Assembly (NCBI GenBank): GCA_934500875.1
Contig: CAKSTL010000004.1
Span: 62,001 to 126,000, forward strand
Origin: an uncultured Clostridia bacterium
GTDB lineage: Bacteria; Bacillota; Clostridia; UMGS1810
Direction of reading: 5' to 3'
Length of the DNA stretch: 64,000 nucleotides
In this document: piece after piece, positions 53,528 through 62,772 of the stretch
Layout: each line of letters begins with the position of its first letter
Numbering within the stretch: position 1 is the first letter of the stretch
Position numbers and translations under genes: made by a program
Notes under the pieces: model-generated
What the model was told of the DNA's origin: nothing
What the model saw: only the letters and a program-made list of their open reading frames with translations
The model's database searches: none

Positions 53528-54976
53528 TTATGCCCTCTTTACCGTAAAAGTAAACCTTGTATATTCGTTTTCGACGCTCTCGGCAAATATCTTTTCGTCA
53601 CTTTTGTTGAGTATGTTTTTTACAATGTAAAGTCCCAGACCTGTGCCTTCGGGATTTTGATTTCTCGAATCGTCCGCTTTGTAAAACCTATCCCATATAT
53701 ATTTTATTTTGTCAGCCTTTATGCCTTCTCCGGTGTTGGTTATTTCAACATTCACCCTGTCGGACGAATAATATGCCCTGATTTTGATTGTTCCGCCCTC
53801 GGGAGTAAATTTTGTAGCATTTCCCAAAAGATTTGTCACAACCTGCACAATGGCGTCGCTGTCGGCAAAAACCGGCATTTTTTCCTGCTCGATTTCAAGC
53901 TCCACATTTAAATCTTTCTTTGTAATCTGCGTTTCAAATTTTATAATTTCACGTCTTAAAAGCTCGCAGATATCAAAATTTTTCTTTTCAATCTTAAAAC
54001 TGCCGCTCTCGAGCCTCGAAATGCTCAGAAGGTCGTTTACAAGACGTGACAGACGTTTTGATTCGGCAAGCACGATTTTTAAATATTCGTCCTGCTTGTC
54101 CCTCGGTATCGTTCCGTCAAGTATGCCCTCAACAAATCCCGTTATCGACGTCATTGGCGTACGCAGCTCGTGCGATACGTTTGAAACAAAGCTGGAACGC
54201 ATTTTTTCAAGATTTTCAATACCCGTAGCCATAGTATTGATGTTTTCGCAAAGCGAACTTAATTCGTCGTTCGTTCCGCACCAAACCCTGAGGTCGAATT
54301 TCCCCTTTGCAAATTCGGTAACCGTATTGTCAATAAGTTTTATCGGGTCGGTAATTTTTTTTGAAATAAAATAGAAAATCAAAAAAGTTATTATAAGCGA
54401 AATTCCGACAGAATATGCAAACTGTTTTAAAAATCCGAACACAAGCTTTCCGCTCGATACGTCCGCAACGGTGCTTATAAGCACGCCGCCGTAAATTTCG
54501 CTGTTCGATACCGGCAGTCCCACAATAAGCAGATTTTCGCGCTCGGCAAAAGCGTCGATTACGTCGTCGTTGCTCACCGTTTCGCCGTTTTTAAGTATTC
54601 TGTCAATATAGTCGCCCTTAAGATAATTTCCGATATACGAATCGTAATCAAGCCCCGCAACGGTAACAATCCTTGCAGTTTTGTCAAAAACAATAATTGA
54701 CGTTTCGGTGCTTTGCGATATAATTTCAAGCGTTCGCTGATAATTTTTTAAATTGGGCGAAAATGTCGAAGCGGTAAAAACGTCAAGCGAATATTCGCTT
54801 ATTCTCTCAGCGTTTGACAAAAGCAGTTTTTTCTTTACCTCAACCGCCTTAAGATTGCTTTCTTTTGTCGAAGAAAAAACCATACCGAACAAAAAAACCG
54901 ACGCAATGATATAGCTTAGCAAAACCGTTATGCAGCCTGCGACAAGCAGCCTTTTTGATATGCTTTTTCTCTTCAT
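53528..54976 (-). CDS. Sensor histidine kinase
   Basis: 482 aa. TM1 (~10-35), extracytoplasmic sensor (~36-165), TM2 (~170-195), HAMP (ITDPIKLIDNTVTEFAKGKFDLRV), HisKA with H269 (VSHELRTPMTSITGF), and HATPase_c with N box (LLGNATKFTPEG), G1 (GEGIKADK) and G2 (GTGLGLYIVK). VicK/ResE/PhoR-like. ATG at 54976 begins four bases after the response regulator stop. An upstream in-frame TTG (55000) has no ribosome site. Confidence 0.93.
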   Translation of the reverse strand: MKRKSISKRLLVAGCITVLLSYIIASVFLFGMVFSSTKESNLKAVEVKKKLLLSNAERISEYSLDVFTASTFSPNLKNYQRTLEIISQSTETSIIVFDKTARIVTVAGLDYDSYIGNYLKGDYIDRILKNGETVSNDDVIDAFAERENLLIVGLPVSNSEIYGGVLISTVADVSSGKLVFGFLKQFAYSVGISLIITFLIFYFISKKITDPIKLIDNTVTEFAKGKFDLRVWCGTNDELSSLCENINTMATGIENLEKMRSSFVSNVSHELRTPMTSITGFVEGILDGTIPRDKQDEYLKIVLAESKRLSRLVNDLLSISRLESGSFKIEKKNFDICELLRREIIKFETQITKKDLNVELEIEQEKMPVFADSDAIVQVVTNLLGNATKFTPEGGTIKIRAYYSSDRVNVEITNTGEGIKADKIKYIWDRFYKADDSRNQNPEGTGLGLYIVKNILNKSDEKIFAESVENEYTRFTFTVKRA

Positions 54977-54980
54977 TCCG

Positions 54981-55673
54981 TTATGACTTCGCAACTTCAA
55001 ATTTATAACCTACTCTCCAAACAGTTTTAAGCTGCCACGAGCTTTCATAACCTTCAAGCTTTTCTCTGAGCCGCTTTACGTGGACATCCACCGTTCTCGA
55101 ATCGCCGAAAAAGTCGTAGCCCCATACCTCGTCCAAAAGCTGGTCACGGGTAAAAACCCTGTTTGGATGCGAGGCAAGAAAATACAAAAGCTCCAGCTCC
55201 TTTGGCGGAATGTCAATCGTTTTTCCGCCGAGTATAAGCTCGTATGTGCTTAAATTTATACGTATATTCGGATAAACAATTTCCTTGTCAAGGTTTTCTG
55301 CCGACTCAAAACGCCTTAAAACCGCCTTTAACCGAGCCACAAGCTCCTTTGGCTCAAACGGCTTTACCATATAGTCGTCCGCACCGAGTTCAAGCCCCAA
55401 AACCTTGTCAAACACCTCGCCCTTCGCCGTAAGCATAATAACAGGAATATTTCCTGCCTTGCGCATACGTTTTAACACCTCAATGCCGTCAATTTTCGGA
55501 AGCATTATGTCAAGTATAACTGCCTGGGGCGGATTTTGCGAAAATTTTTCAAGCGCATTAAGACCGTCGTTTGCAATAATAACCGTGTAACCCTCTTTTT
55601 GCAAATACAGCCTTATAAGTTCGCAAATATTTTTATCATCGTCAACCACTAAAATTCTGCTTTCTTTTTCCAT
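54981..55673 (-). CDS. OmpR/PhoB-family response regulator
   Basis: 230 aa. Receiver domain with acidic pair D11/D12/D13, phospho-acceptor D55 (VILDIMLPKIDG), Thr (MLTAKGE) and Lys (VKPFEPKELVARL). C-terminal winged helix (PPKELELLYFLASHPNRVFTRDQLLDEVWGYDF...VDVHVKRLREKL). ATG at 55673 follows AAGGAG with seven bases; the longer frame to 55775 runs into nth and lacks a site. It is 11 bases after nth, so the three genes are co-transcribed. Confidence 0.95.
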   Translation of the reverse strand: MEKESRILVVDDDKNICELIRLYLQKEGYTVIIANDGLNALEKFSQNPPQAVILDIMLPKIDGIEVLKRMRKAGNIPVIMLTAKGEVFDKVLGLELGADDYMVKPFEPKELVARLKAVLRRFESAENLDKEIVYPNIRINLSTYELILGGKTIDIPPKELELLYFLASHPNRVFTRDQLLDEVWGYDFFGDSRTVDVHVKRLREKLEGYESSWQLKTVWRVGYKFEVAKS

Positions 55674-55684
55674 TGTCAATCTCC

Positions 55685-56317
55685 TTATCTTTCGGAATAA
55701 TGTTTGCAAATGTGCGTTATCGGGCAGATTTCGCATTTCGGATTTCTTGCTGTGCAGACCGCCCTTCCGTGCCACACAAGCTGATGGCAGAAATGTATCG
55801 AATAGTCGTCCGGAACAAACTTTTTTAAGTCAAATTCAATTTTTTTCGCATCTTTTTCTTTTGTAAGACCTATCCTGTTTGTAAGGCGTATTGCGTGAGT
55901 GTCAATAACAAGGGCGGGTTTATTGTAAATATCGCCGAGAATTAAGTTTGCCGTTTTTCTGCCGACTCCGGGAAGCGTTAAAAGCTTTTCCATTGTATCG
56001 GGAATTTTTCCGTCAAATTCACTGAGTATTTTTTGCGCCAGAGCTTTTATATTGCGCGCCTTCGTTTTATAAAATCCGCACGGCATAACCATTTTTTCAA
56101 GTTCGTCAATATCACATTTTGCAAAACTTTCAAGCGTTTTATATTTTTCAAACAAAGGCTTTGTAACAATATTAACCCTTTTGTCTGTGCATTGCGCCGA
56201 CAGCACAACGGCAATGAGCAATTCGTAATCCTTTGTATAATCGAGCGAACACTTTGCGTCCTTGTATACGTCGTCAAATATTTCCTTAATTTTTAAAATC
56301 TTTTCGCTTCTTCTCAT
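55685..56317 (-). CDS. nth: Endonuclease III
   Basis: 210 aa base-excision repair glycosylase/AP lyase. HhH motif LPGVGRKTANLILGDIY with the catalytic Lys (VGRKT), catalytic Asp in VIDTHAIRLTNRIG, and a [4Fe-4S] loop of four Cys (C-x6-C-x2-C-x5-C, CTARNPKCEICPITHIC). Normal length. First gene of the nth-RR-HK operon. Confidence 0.96.
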   Translation of the reverse strand: MRRSEKILKIKEIFDDVYKDAKCSLDYTKDYELLIAVVLSAQCTDKRVNIVTKPLFEKYKTLESFAKCDIDELEKMVMPCGFYKTKARNIKALAQKILSEFDGKIPDTMEKLLTLPGVGRKTANLILGDIYNKPALVIDTHAIRLTNRIGLTKEKDAKKIEFDLKKFVPDDYSIHFCHQLVWHGRAVCTARNPKCEICPITHICKHYSER

Positions 56318-56340
56318 AACTCCACCTCACATACAAAACT

Positions 56341-56370
56341 ATTATACAACTTTTTATGCTTGAATAACAA
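56341..56370 (-). promoter_or_regulatory. SigA promoter of the nth operon
   Basis: Minus strand TTGTTA (56370-56365), 18-base spacer, TATAAT (56346-56341), about 25 bases before the start codon. Confidence 0.6.
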
Positions 56371-56451
56371 GCCTTTTTGATATAATTTAACAAAATATTC
56401 ATAATTTTAACAATATTTTACCGTTTCGGCGCAAAAGATGTGCAAAAAAGC

Positions 56452-56480
56452 TTGAACTGACGCTTAAAAAGATGTATAAT
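56452..56480 (+). promoter_or_regulatory. SigA promoter of the recJ operon
   Basis: TTGAAC (56452-56457), 17-base spacer, TATAAT (56475-56480). A start near 56487 leaves only ~9 bases before the first ATG. Confidence 0.65.
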
Positions 56481-56495
56481 ATTAAGATATAAAAA

Positions 56496-58478
56496 ATGAA
56501 AAGAAACGAAGAGAATATGCTCAAAGACTATATAAAGGAAAAAAACTGGATATTTGAAGATACAAACGGCGAAACGGCAAGGGAAATTTCAAGAAAATAT
56601 TTGCTGCCGCAGTGTGTTGCCTCTGTTGCCGCAAACCGTGCGGACGGCGATATTTGCGGCTATCTTGAGCCTGATGAGTCGCTTCTTTGCGACCCGTTTT
56701 GTCTGGACGGTATGAAAGAGGCGGTAAGCGTTATAAAAGACGCCGTAAAAAATATGAAAACAATTATCGTTTACGGCGATTATGACGTTGACGGAATAAC
56801 GTCATCTTATATCCTTATGCATTATTTAAAAAGCGTGGGCGCTCTTGTTTCATACTATATTCCGTCCAGAACTGACGAGGGCTACGGTCTTAACGAACGT
56901 GCGCTTGTTGACTTAAAACAAAAGGGCGCAGACCTTGTAATCACCGTTGATTTGGGCATTACCGCAAAGGACGAAGCAAAGCTTTGCAAAAATATCGGCC
57001 TTGACCTTATTATAACCGACCACCATCTGCCGGTTGAAGGCAAGCTTCCGTCCGATACAATAACAATAAATCCTAAAATTTCAAAAAATTATCCGTTCAA
57101 AAACCTTGCCGGCGCAGGAGTTGCATTTAAGCTTGTGTGCGCTCTTTCGGGCAATAACAAAAATATTTTCGACTATTATATTCCGTTTTGCGCAATCGGC
57201 ACGATTGCAGATTTGGTTGAGCTTTGCGGCGAAAACAGATTTATTGCAAAATACGGACTTAAAGAGCTTGAAAAAACAAAAAATATCGGATTGCTTTCGC
57301 TCTTTAAAGCGGCTAAAATAAAAAAAGACGGCATTACAACCTCAGCCGTAAGCTTTGGAATTGCCCCCCGTCTTAACGCCGCAGGAAGGCTTTCAAGCGC
57401 AGATATATCGGTTGAGCTGTTAATGAGCAGTGATGAATTTGAGGCAGACAAATACGCAAATTTGCTTGAGGACGAAAATACAAAACGCAAACAGGAAGAA
57501 CAAATTATATTTAAATGCGCTGACGAAATAATAAAAAGTAATAATCTTTTTGAAAAAAACGTTATTGTGGTTGCGCAAAAAAACTGGCACCACGGCGTAA
57601 TAGGAATTGTTTCGTCAAAAATTACCGAAAAATACTATAAACCTTCGGTTGTAATTTCTCTTGACGATGACGGAAACGGAAAAGCGTCCGGACGCAGCAT
57701 ACCGGGTTTCGACCTCTTTTGTGCGCTTAAAAGCTGCGGGGGCGTTCTTGAAAAATACGGCGGTCACTCACTTGCCGCAGGGCTTTCGGTAAAAGAAGAA
57801 AATATAAAATTTTTTGATAAAATGATAAACGAATATGCAAAATCGGTTATGACAGAAGAAATCCTTACACCGAAAATCTTTATCGATTCGGTTATAAGCA
57901 TTTCTGACGTGAACCTAAAAAACGCATATGCACTGCGCATTACAGAACCGTACGGAACAAAAAATCCGCAGGCGGTATTCTGCATAAAAAATGCCAAAAT
58001 ATCGCATATACGAAATATGTCGGATAAACCCCACTCTTTTGTAACACTGTCCGACGAAAGCGGAAATCTCACGTTTCCGGCATTTGGTCTTAAAGATAAA
58101 ATTCTCTGCTTTGCCGAAGGCGAATTTGTTGATATCTGCGGCTGTCTGAACGTTAACGTGTATAACGGAAACGAAAGCGCACAGTTTATCATCCGTGATA
58201 TAAGAGCGGCACGCAAACGCTTTATTTCAAAAGACGATTTAAGAAAGCTCTACATTTTTATAAAAAACAGCGGCAAAGAATATTTTGACGTTTCTTCCGT
58301 TTCGGCTTCGTTAAAATCGGGCAGCCTTAAATTTTACCGTATGCTTAAAATTTTAAAAGAGCTTGATATGATAGATTTTTCACTTGACGGCGATAAATTC
58401 AGAATTGAAAAGAAGCAGGATTTTTATAAAAAAACCGACCTTTCAAAATCGGCTGAATTTAACATATACTCGGAATAA
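56496..58478 (+). CDS. recJ: Single-stranded-DNA exonuclease RecJ
   Basis: 660 aa 5'-3' exonuclease of the DHH family. Motifs: VYGDYDVDGITSSYIL, LVITVDLGITAKDE, LIITDHHLPVEG and GIAPRLNAAGRLSSA, then the DHHA1 part (HHGVIGIVSSKITEKY, SGRSIPGFDLF, GGHSLAAGLS). Two ATGs are possible. The first (56496) would be almost leaderless; the one at 56517 follows GAAGAGA and may be the true start, removing seven residues. The C-terminal ~90 residues resemble an added winged-helix region. First gene of a rightward operon. Confidence 0.93.
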   Translation: MKRNEENMLKDYIKEKNWIFEDTNGETAREISRKYLLPQCVASVAANRADGDICGYLEPDESLLCDPFCLDGMKEAVSVIKDAVKNMKTIIVYGDYDVDGITSSYILMHYLKSVGALVSYYIPSRTDEGYGLNERALVDLKQKGADLVITVDLGITAKDEAKLCKNIGLDLIITDHHLPVEGKLPSDTITINPKISKNYPFKNLAGAGVAFKLVCALSGNNKNIFDYYIPFCAIGTIADLVELCGENRFIAKYGLKELEKTKNIGLLSLFKAAKIKKDGITTSAVSFGIAPRLNAAGRLSSADISVELLMSSDEFEADKYANLLEDENTKRKQEEQIIFKCADEIIKSNNLFEKNVIVVAQKNWHHGVIGIVSSKITEKYYKPSVVISLDDDGNGKASGRSIPGFDLFCALKSCGGVLEKYGGHSLAAGLSVKEENIKFFDKMINEYAKSVMTEEILTPKIFIDSVISISDVNLKNAYALRITEPYGTKNPQAVFCIKNAKISHIRNMSDKPHSFVTLSDESGNLTFPAFGLKDKILCFAEGEFVDICGCLNVNVYNGNESAQFIIRDIRAARKRFISKDDLRKLYIFIKNSGKEYFDVSSVSASLKSGSLKFYRMLKILKELDMIDFSLDGDKFRIEKKQDFYKKTDLSKSAEFNIYSE

Positions 58479-58495
58479 ACAAGGAGGAAGGATAT

Positions 58496-60688
58496 ATGCA
58501 GCAAGTTTTAAACGAGCTTATAGATATTGTGAAAACCAATTTTCCCAATGCAGACTTAGAGCCTGTCTATAAGGCTTTCAACCTTGCAAATGAAGCGCAT
58601 AAAAATCAGAAAAGAATATCGGGATACCCGTATATTATGCACCCTCTGCACGTTGCAATCACCGTTGCAAAGCTTAAGTTTGACACAGAATCGGTTTGCG
58701 CTGCGCTTTTGCACGACGTTGTTGAGGATACCGAATATACCATAGACGATATACGAAATCTTTTCGGCGATAATATTGCCGCTTTGGTTGACGGCGTTAC
58801 AAAGCTTGATAAGATTGAAATCACCTCTTCGGAAGAGCGCCATATGGAAAACTTAAGAAAAATGTTTCTTGCAATGGCAAACGATATAAGGGTTATTATC
58901 ATAAAATTTGCCGACAGACTGCATAATCTTTCCACTCTTATAAGTATGCCCGAAGAAAAACAGCGTGCAACGGCACGTGAAACGCTTAACATTTATGCGC
59001 CTCTTGCACACAGGCTCGGTATGTATAAAATCAAGTGGGAGCTTGAGGATTATTCACTCAAATACCTCGACCCCGTGGCATATCACGAAATTGTCGAGGG
59101 AATCAACCAAAAGCGTCAGGAACGTGAGGAATTTATAGCGCAGATTAAAAGCACGCTTAAAACAAGTCTTTCGGATATCGGCATAGAATGTACTATTGAC
59201 GGACGTCCCAAGCATTTTTATTCGATATACCGCAAAATGTTTACTCAAAACAAAACGCTTGACCAGATTTACGATTTGTTTGCCGTAAGAATTATTACAA
59301 ATTCGGTAAGCGACTGTTACAGCGCATTGGGTCTTGCGCACGAATTATACAAACCTATGCCGGGGCGTTTTAAAGATTACATTGCAATGCCGAAGCCCAA
59401 TATGTATCAGTCGCTGCATACAACGGTTATCGGCCCTAACGGAACACCGTTTGAAATACAAATCCGTACAAAAGAAATGCACGAGATTGCCGAAAACGGT
59501 ATAGCCGCACACTGGAAGTACAAGGGAATTGCGGAAAACGACGCATCAAGCGAGCAAAAGCTTTCGTGGATAAGACAGCTTCTGGAATTTCAGAAAGACG
59601 CAGACAACGAAGAAGAATTTTTGCGCGCGTTAAAATTCGACCTTTTTACCGATCAGGTTTTTGTGTTTACCCCAAAGGGCGACGTTATAAGCTTTCCTGC
59701 CGGCGCAACGCCCGTTGATTTTGCCTTCAACATTCACAGTGCAATCGGCTATAAAATGAACGGAGCACGTGTAAACGGAAAAATAGTGCCGCTCGATTAT
59801 CAGCTTCAGAACGGCGATATAGTTGAAATTATCACCTCCACCGCCATTCACGGTCCGAGCAGAGATTGGCTTAAGATTGTTAAAACAAGTCAGGCGAAAA
59901 ATAAAATCAACCAATGGTTTAAAAAGGAAAAACGTGAAGAAAATATTGTTCACGGAAAAGAAATGATAGAAAGAGAAATAAAGCGTCAGGGCTTAAACGG
60001 CGCCGAAATTCTTACCGAATCGCACTTGCAGAGTATGTTCAAGCGCTACGGCTTTTCATCCCTCGACGATTTATACAGCGCCGTAGGATACGGAAGCCTT
60101 CCTGCGCTCAAGGCGGTTTCAAAGCTTAAGGAAGAACACAAAAAGCAAACCGAGAAAAAAGATATTCCCGTTATACCGTCCGAAATACTTTCGGAGCCTC
60201 CGAAAATATCGGGCACACCAAAGGACGGCGGCGCAAAGGACGGTGTTGTTGTATCGGGTATTGACAGTTGTCTTATAAGGTATTCACGCTGCTGCAACCC
60301 TGTTCCGGGCGATAAAATTATCGGATATATCACACGGGGCAGAGGCGTTTCAATTCACCGTCAGGACTGCCCGAATATTGCAAACGCATACAGCAATGCC
60401 GAGGAAAAGGCACGTCTTATAGAGGTTGAGTGGTCCAAGCACGACCAAACGGCATTTACCGCAAACCTTAAAATTGTGGCAAACGACAGACAGGGTATTT
60501 TTATCGAGGTTGCAAACGCTATCAGCGAAACAAAAATTCCGCTTAAAGCAATCAACGCACGTACAAAAGATACTCTTGCAATATTTGAAATCACCTTGGA
60601 GATTGCAAATACAGATCAGATGGAAAAGGTTGCAAAAAAACTCAGAAACTTAAAAGGCGTCATAGACGTTACACGAATCACAAACTGA
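58496..60688 (+). CDS. relA: Bifunctional (p)ppGpp synthetase/hydrolase
   Basis: 730 aa RelA/SpoT homologue (Rel). HD hydrolase (~45-155; HDVVEDT), synthetase (~235-350; GRPKHFYSIYRKM, KDYIAMPKPNMYQSLHTTV), TGS (~390-455; VFTPKGDVISFPAGATPVDFAF), a Cys/His region (CCNPVPGDKIIGYITRGRGVSIHRQDC) and ACT (~655-728). Both enzymatic motifs are intact, so synthesis and hydrolysis of the alarmone are expected. Strong ribosome site AAGGAGGAAG. 17 bases after recJ. Confidence 0.96.
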   Translation: MQQVLNELIDIVKTNFPNADLEPVYKAFNLANEAHKNQKRISGYPYIMHPLHVAITVAKLKFDTESVCAALLHDVVEDTEYTIDDIRNLFGDNIAALVDGVTKLDKIEITSSEERHMENLRKMFLAMANDIRVIIIKFADRLHNLSTLISMPEEKQRATARETLNIYAPLAHRLGMYKIKWELEDYSLKYLDPVAYHEIVEGINQKRQEREEFIAQIKSTLKTSLSDIGIECTIDGRPKHFYSIYRKMFTQNKTLDQIYDLFAVRIITNSVSDCYSALGLAHELYKPMPGRFKDYIAMPKPNMYQSLHTTVIGPNGTPFEIQIRTKEMHEIAENGIAAHWKYKGIAENDASSEQKLSWIRQLLEFQKDADNEEEFLRALKFDLFTDQVFVFTPKGDVISFPAGATPVDFAFNIHSAIGYKMNGARVNGKIVPLDYQLQNGDIVEIITSTAIHGPSRDWLKIVKTSQAKNKINQWFKKEKREENIVHGKEMIEREIKRQGLNGAEILTESHLQSMFKRYGFSSLDDLYSAVGYGSLPALKAVSKLKEEHKKQTEKKDIPVIPSEILSEPPKISGTPKDGGAKDGVVVSGIDSCLIRYSRCCNPVPGDKIIGYITRGRGVSIHRQDCPNIANAYSNAEEKARLIEVEWSKHDQTAFTANLKIVANDRQGIFIEVANAISETKIPLKAINARTKDTLAIFEITLEIANTDQMEKVAKKLRNLKGVIDVTRITN

Positions 60689-60716
60689 TAAAATTCTTTA
60701 AAGGGCGGTGTATTGT

Positions 60717-61337
60717 ATGAAAACAGAAAAACTTGTTCTCGGCGCACTTGACACAAACTGCTATATTTTTTACGACGAAAACACAAACGAAGCGGTAATA
60801 ATTGACCCTGCTGCAGACAGTGACACCATTATTGAAAAAGTAAAGGATTTGAATTTAAAGGTAAAGTATATAATAATAACGCACGCACACATTGACCACA
60901 TTATGGCGCTTGACGGCGTTTACGAATATACAAAGGCACCTGTTGTCATTCATTCGGACGACAAAGATAATTTAAACAACGACGCATTCAATCTTGCGGT
61001 GTATTTTCATACCGTTTCGCCCAAAAAGAAGGCTGATATCACGGTAAAAAACGGCGATACGCTGACACTTGGCAAAAATGTGCTTAAATTTATTCACACA
61101 CCGGGGCATAATAAAGGAAGTATGTGCATACTCTGCAATGATATACTTTTTTCGGGCGATACACTGTTTTTGATGTCGGTGGGAAGAACCGACCATTACG
61201 GCGGAAATTCGGAGAAGATTATCAAGTCCATTAAAACACGTCTTTTTGTGCTGGATGATAATATCAGGGTATATCCCGGTCACGGCGACGAAACAACAAT
61301 AGGCTTCGAAATTGAAAACAATATGTTTGTGAGATAA
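60717..61337 (+). CDS. MBL-fold hydrolase (glyoxalase II-like)
   Basis: 206 aa. The metal-binding set is complete: THAHIDHI (HxHxDH), HTPGHNKGS (His), SGDTLF (Asp) and YPGHGDETTIG (His). Typical of the YcbL/YqgX group placed after rel in Firmicutes, with unknown or glyoxalase II-like activity. ATG at 60717 lies eight bases after GGGCGG; an in-frame GTG (60708) overlaps that site. Confidence 0.9.
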   Translation: MKTEKLVLGALDTNCYIFYDENTNEAVIIDPAADSDTIIEKVKDLNLKVKYIIITHAHIDHIMALDGVYEYTKAPVVIHSDDKDNLNNDAFNLAVYFHTVSPKKKADITVKNGDTLTLGKNVLKFIHTPGHNKGSMCILCNDILFSGDTLFLMSVGRTDHYGGNSEKIIKSIKTRLFVLDDNIRVYPGHGDETTIGFEIENNMFVR

Positions 61338-61341
61338 AAAT

Positions 61342-62757
61342 ATGAAAATCAAACTTTTGCAAAACAACGAAACATATGCGGTGCGTGATATTGTACGTCT
61401 TTTTGCGCCCATGCAGACATACGAATTTGTTTCGGACGGCGATTATGACATTCTCGCAGCATACGAAAACGGAAAATACCATTCCGAAGTGAAGCTTGAC
61501 GGCAAAACTTTTTCGCACACACTCACCTTTGACGGATTTGATAAAAACAAACTTAAATTCTGCTTGTTCAAAGCGCTTTCAAAAGCATACGGACAAAAGC
61601 CGCCGTGGGGTATCCTTACGGGAATCCGTCCCACAAAGCTGATACGTGAAATGATGGATAAAAATTTTTCGGACGATAAAATTGCGGATATTTTGAAAAC
61701 CGATTTTCTTGCCGATGATGACAAAATAAGCCTTGCAATTACGTGTGCCGAAAGAGAAAGAAGGATAATAGAGAAAATACCAAAAAATTCGGTCAGCCTC
61801 TATGTTTCAATCCCCTTCTGCCCCACCAGATGCCATTACTGCTCCTTTATTTCGCAATCGGTTGCGTTTTCAAAAAACCTTGTCGTGCCGTATCTTGAAA
61901 AGCTTGAATACGAAATAAAAAAATGTGCTTTTCTTTTGAAGGAATACAACAAAACCGTTGACAGCGTGTATATAGGCGGAGGAACGCCGACAACGCTTTC
62001 TGCCTGTCAGCTTGAAAAACTTATAAATACGCTTTTTGAAGAATTTGACCTTTCAAAAATGCGTGAATTTACGGTTGAAGCAGGCAGACCGGACACAATT
62101 GACAAAGAAAAACTGTCTGTTTTAAAAAAATGCGGCGTCGGAAGGATAAGCATAAATCCGCAAACCTTTAACGGCAAAACGCTTGAAATTATCGGCAGAA
62201 GCCACACGGCAAAAGAAACCGAAGAAAAATTTTATCTTGCAAGAAGTATGGGGTTTTCGCATATAAACACCGATATTATTGCAGGACTTTACGGCGAAAA
62301 TATTTACGATTTTGAAAAAACTATGGAAAAAATAATTTTTCTCAATCCCGAAAGCGTTACAGTGCATACTCTCTGTGTAAAAAGAGGCGCATATCTTGCC
62401 GAAAAATATGATTATTTCAATCGGTCAAATACATCCCAAGTGTCAAAAATGCTTTCGTTTGCAGAAAAGACCCTTACGGAAAACAAAAAATTTCCGTATT
62501 ATATGTACCGTCAGAAGAATATGGCGGAAAATCTTGAAAATACAGGTTTTTGCAGCGAAGGATGCGAATGTATTTATAATGTTGCAATTATGCAGGAGGT
62601 GCAAACCAATATCGCTTTGGGTGCAGGCGCTTCCACAAAGCTGGTCTGCAAAGACAGAATAGAACGCAGCTTTAATGTCAAGGAGGTTTCGGAATATATA
62701 AAACGGACGGATGAAATGGTACAGCGAAAAATTTCTCTTTTTGAAAACAATATATAA
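61342..62757 (+). CDS. hemZ: Radical SAM coproporphyrinogen III oxidase-like protein HemZ
   Basis: 471 aa. Radical SAM cluster CPTRCHYC (C-x3-C-x2-C) in SLYVSIPFCPTRCHYCSFIS, GGGTPTTL, and VEAGRPDTI in place of the E-P motif; the N-terminal ~150 residues are the HemZ-specific domain. Known for oxygen-independent heme synthesis, but no other heme genes are in the window, and some HemN/HemZ homologues have other roles. Starts four bases after the MBL gene with a weak ribosome site (GTGAGA), so coupled translation is likely. Confidence 0.9.
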   Translation: MKIKLLQNNETYAVRDIVRLFAPMQTYEFVSDGDYDILAAYENGKYHSEVKLDGKTFSHTLTFDGFDKNKLKFCLFKALSKAYGQKPPWGILTGIRPTKLIREMMDKNFSDDKIADILKTDFLADDDKISLAITCAERERRIIEKIPKNSVSLYVSIPFCPTRCHYCSFISQSVAFSKNLVVPYLEKLEYEIKKCAFLLKEYNKTVDSVYIGGGTPTTLSACQLEKLINTLFEEFDLSKMREFTVEAGRPDTIDKEKLSVLKKCGVGRISINPQTFNGKTLEIIGRSHTAKETEEKFYLARSMGFSHINTDIIAGLYGENIYDFEKTMEKIIFLNPESVTVHTLCVKRGAYLAEKYDYFNRSNTSQVSKMLSFAEKTLTENKKFPYYMYRQKNMAENLENTGFCSEGCECIYNVAIMQEVQTNIALGAGASTKLVCKDRIERSFNVKEVSEYIKRTDEMVQRKISLFENNI

Positions 62758-62772
62758 TTAGGCGGTGAAAAT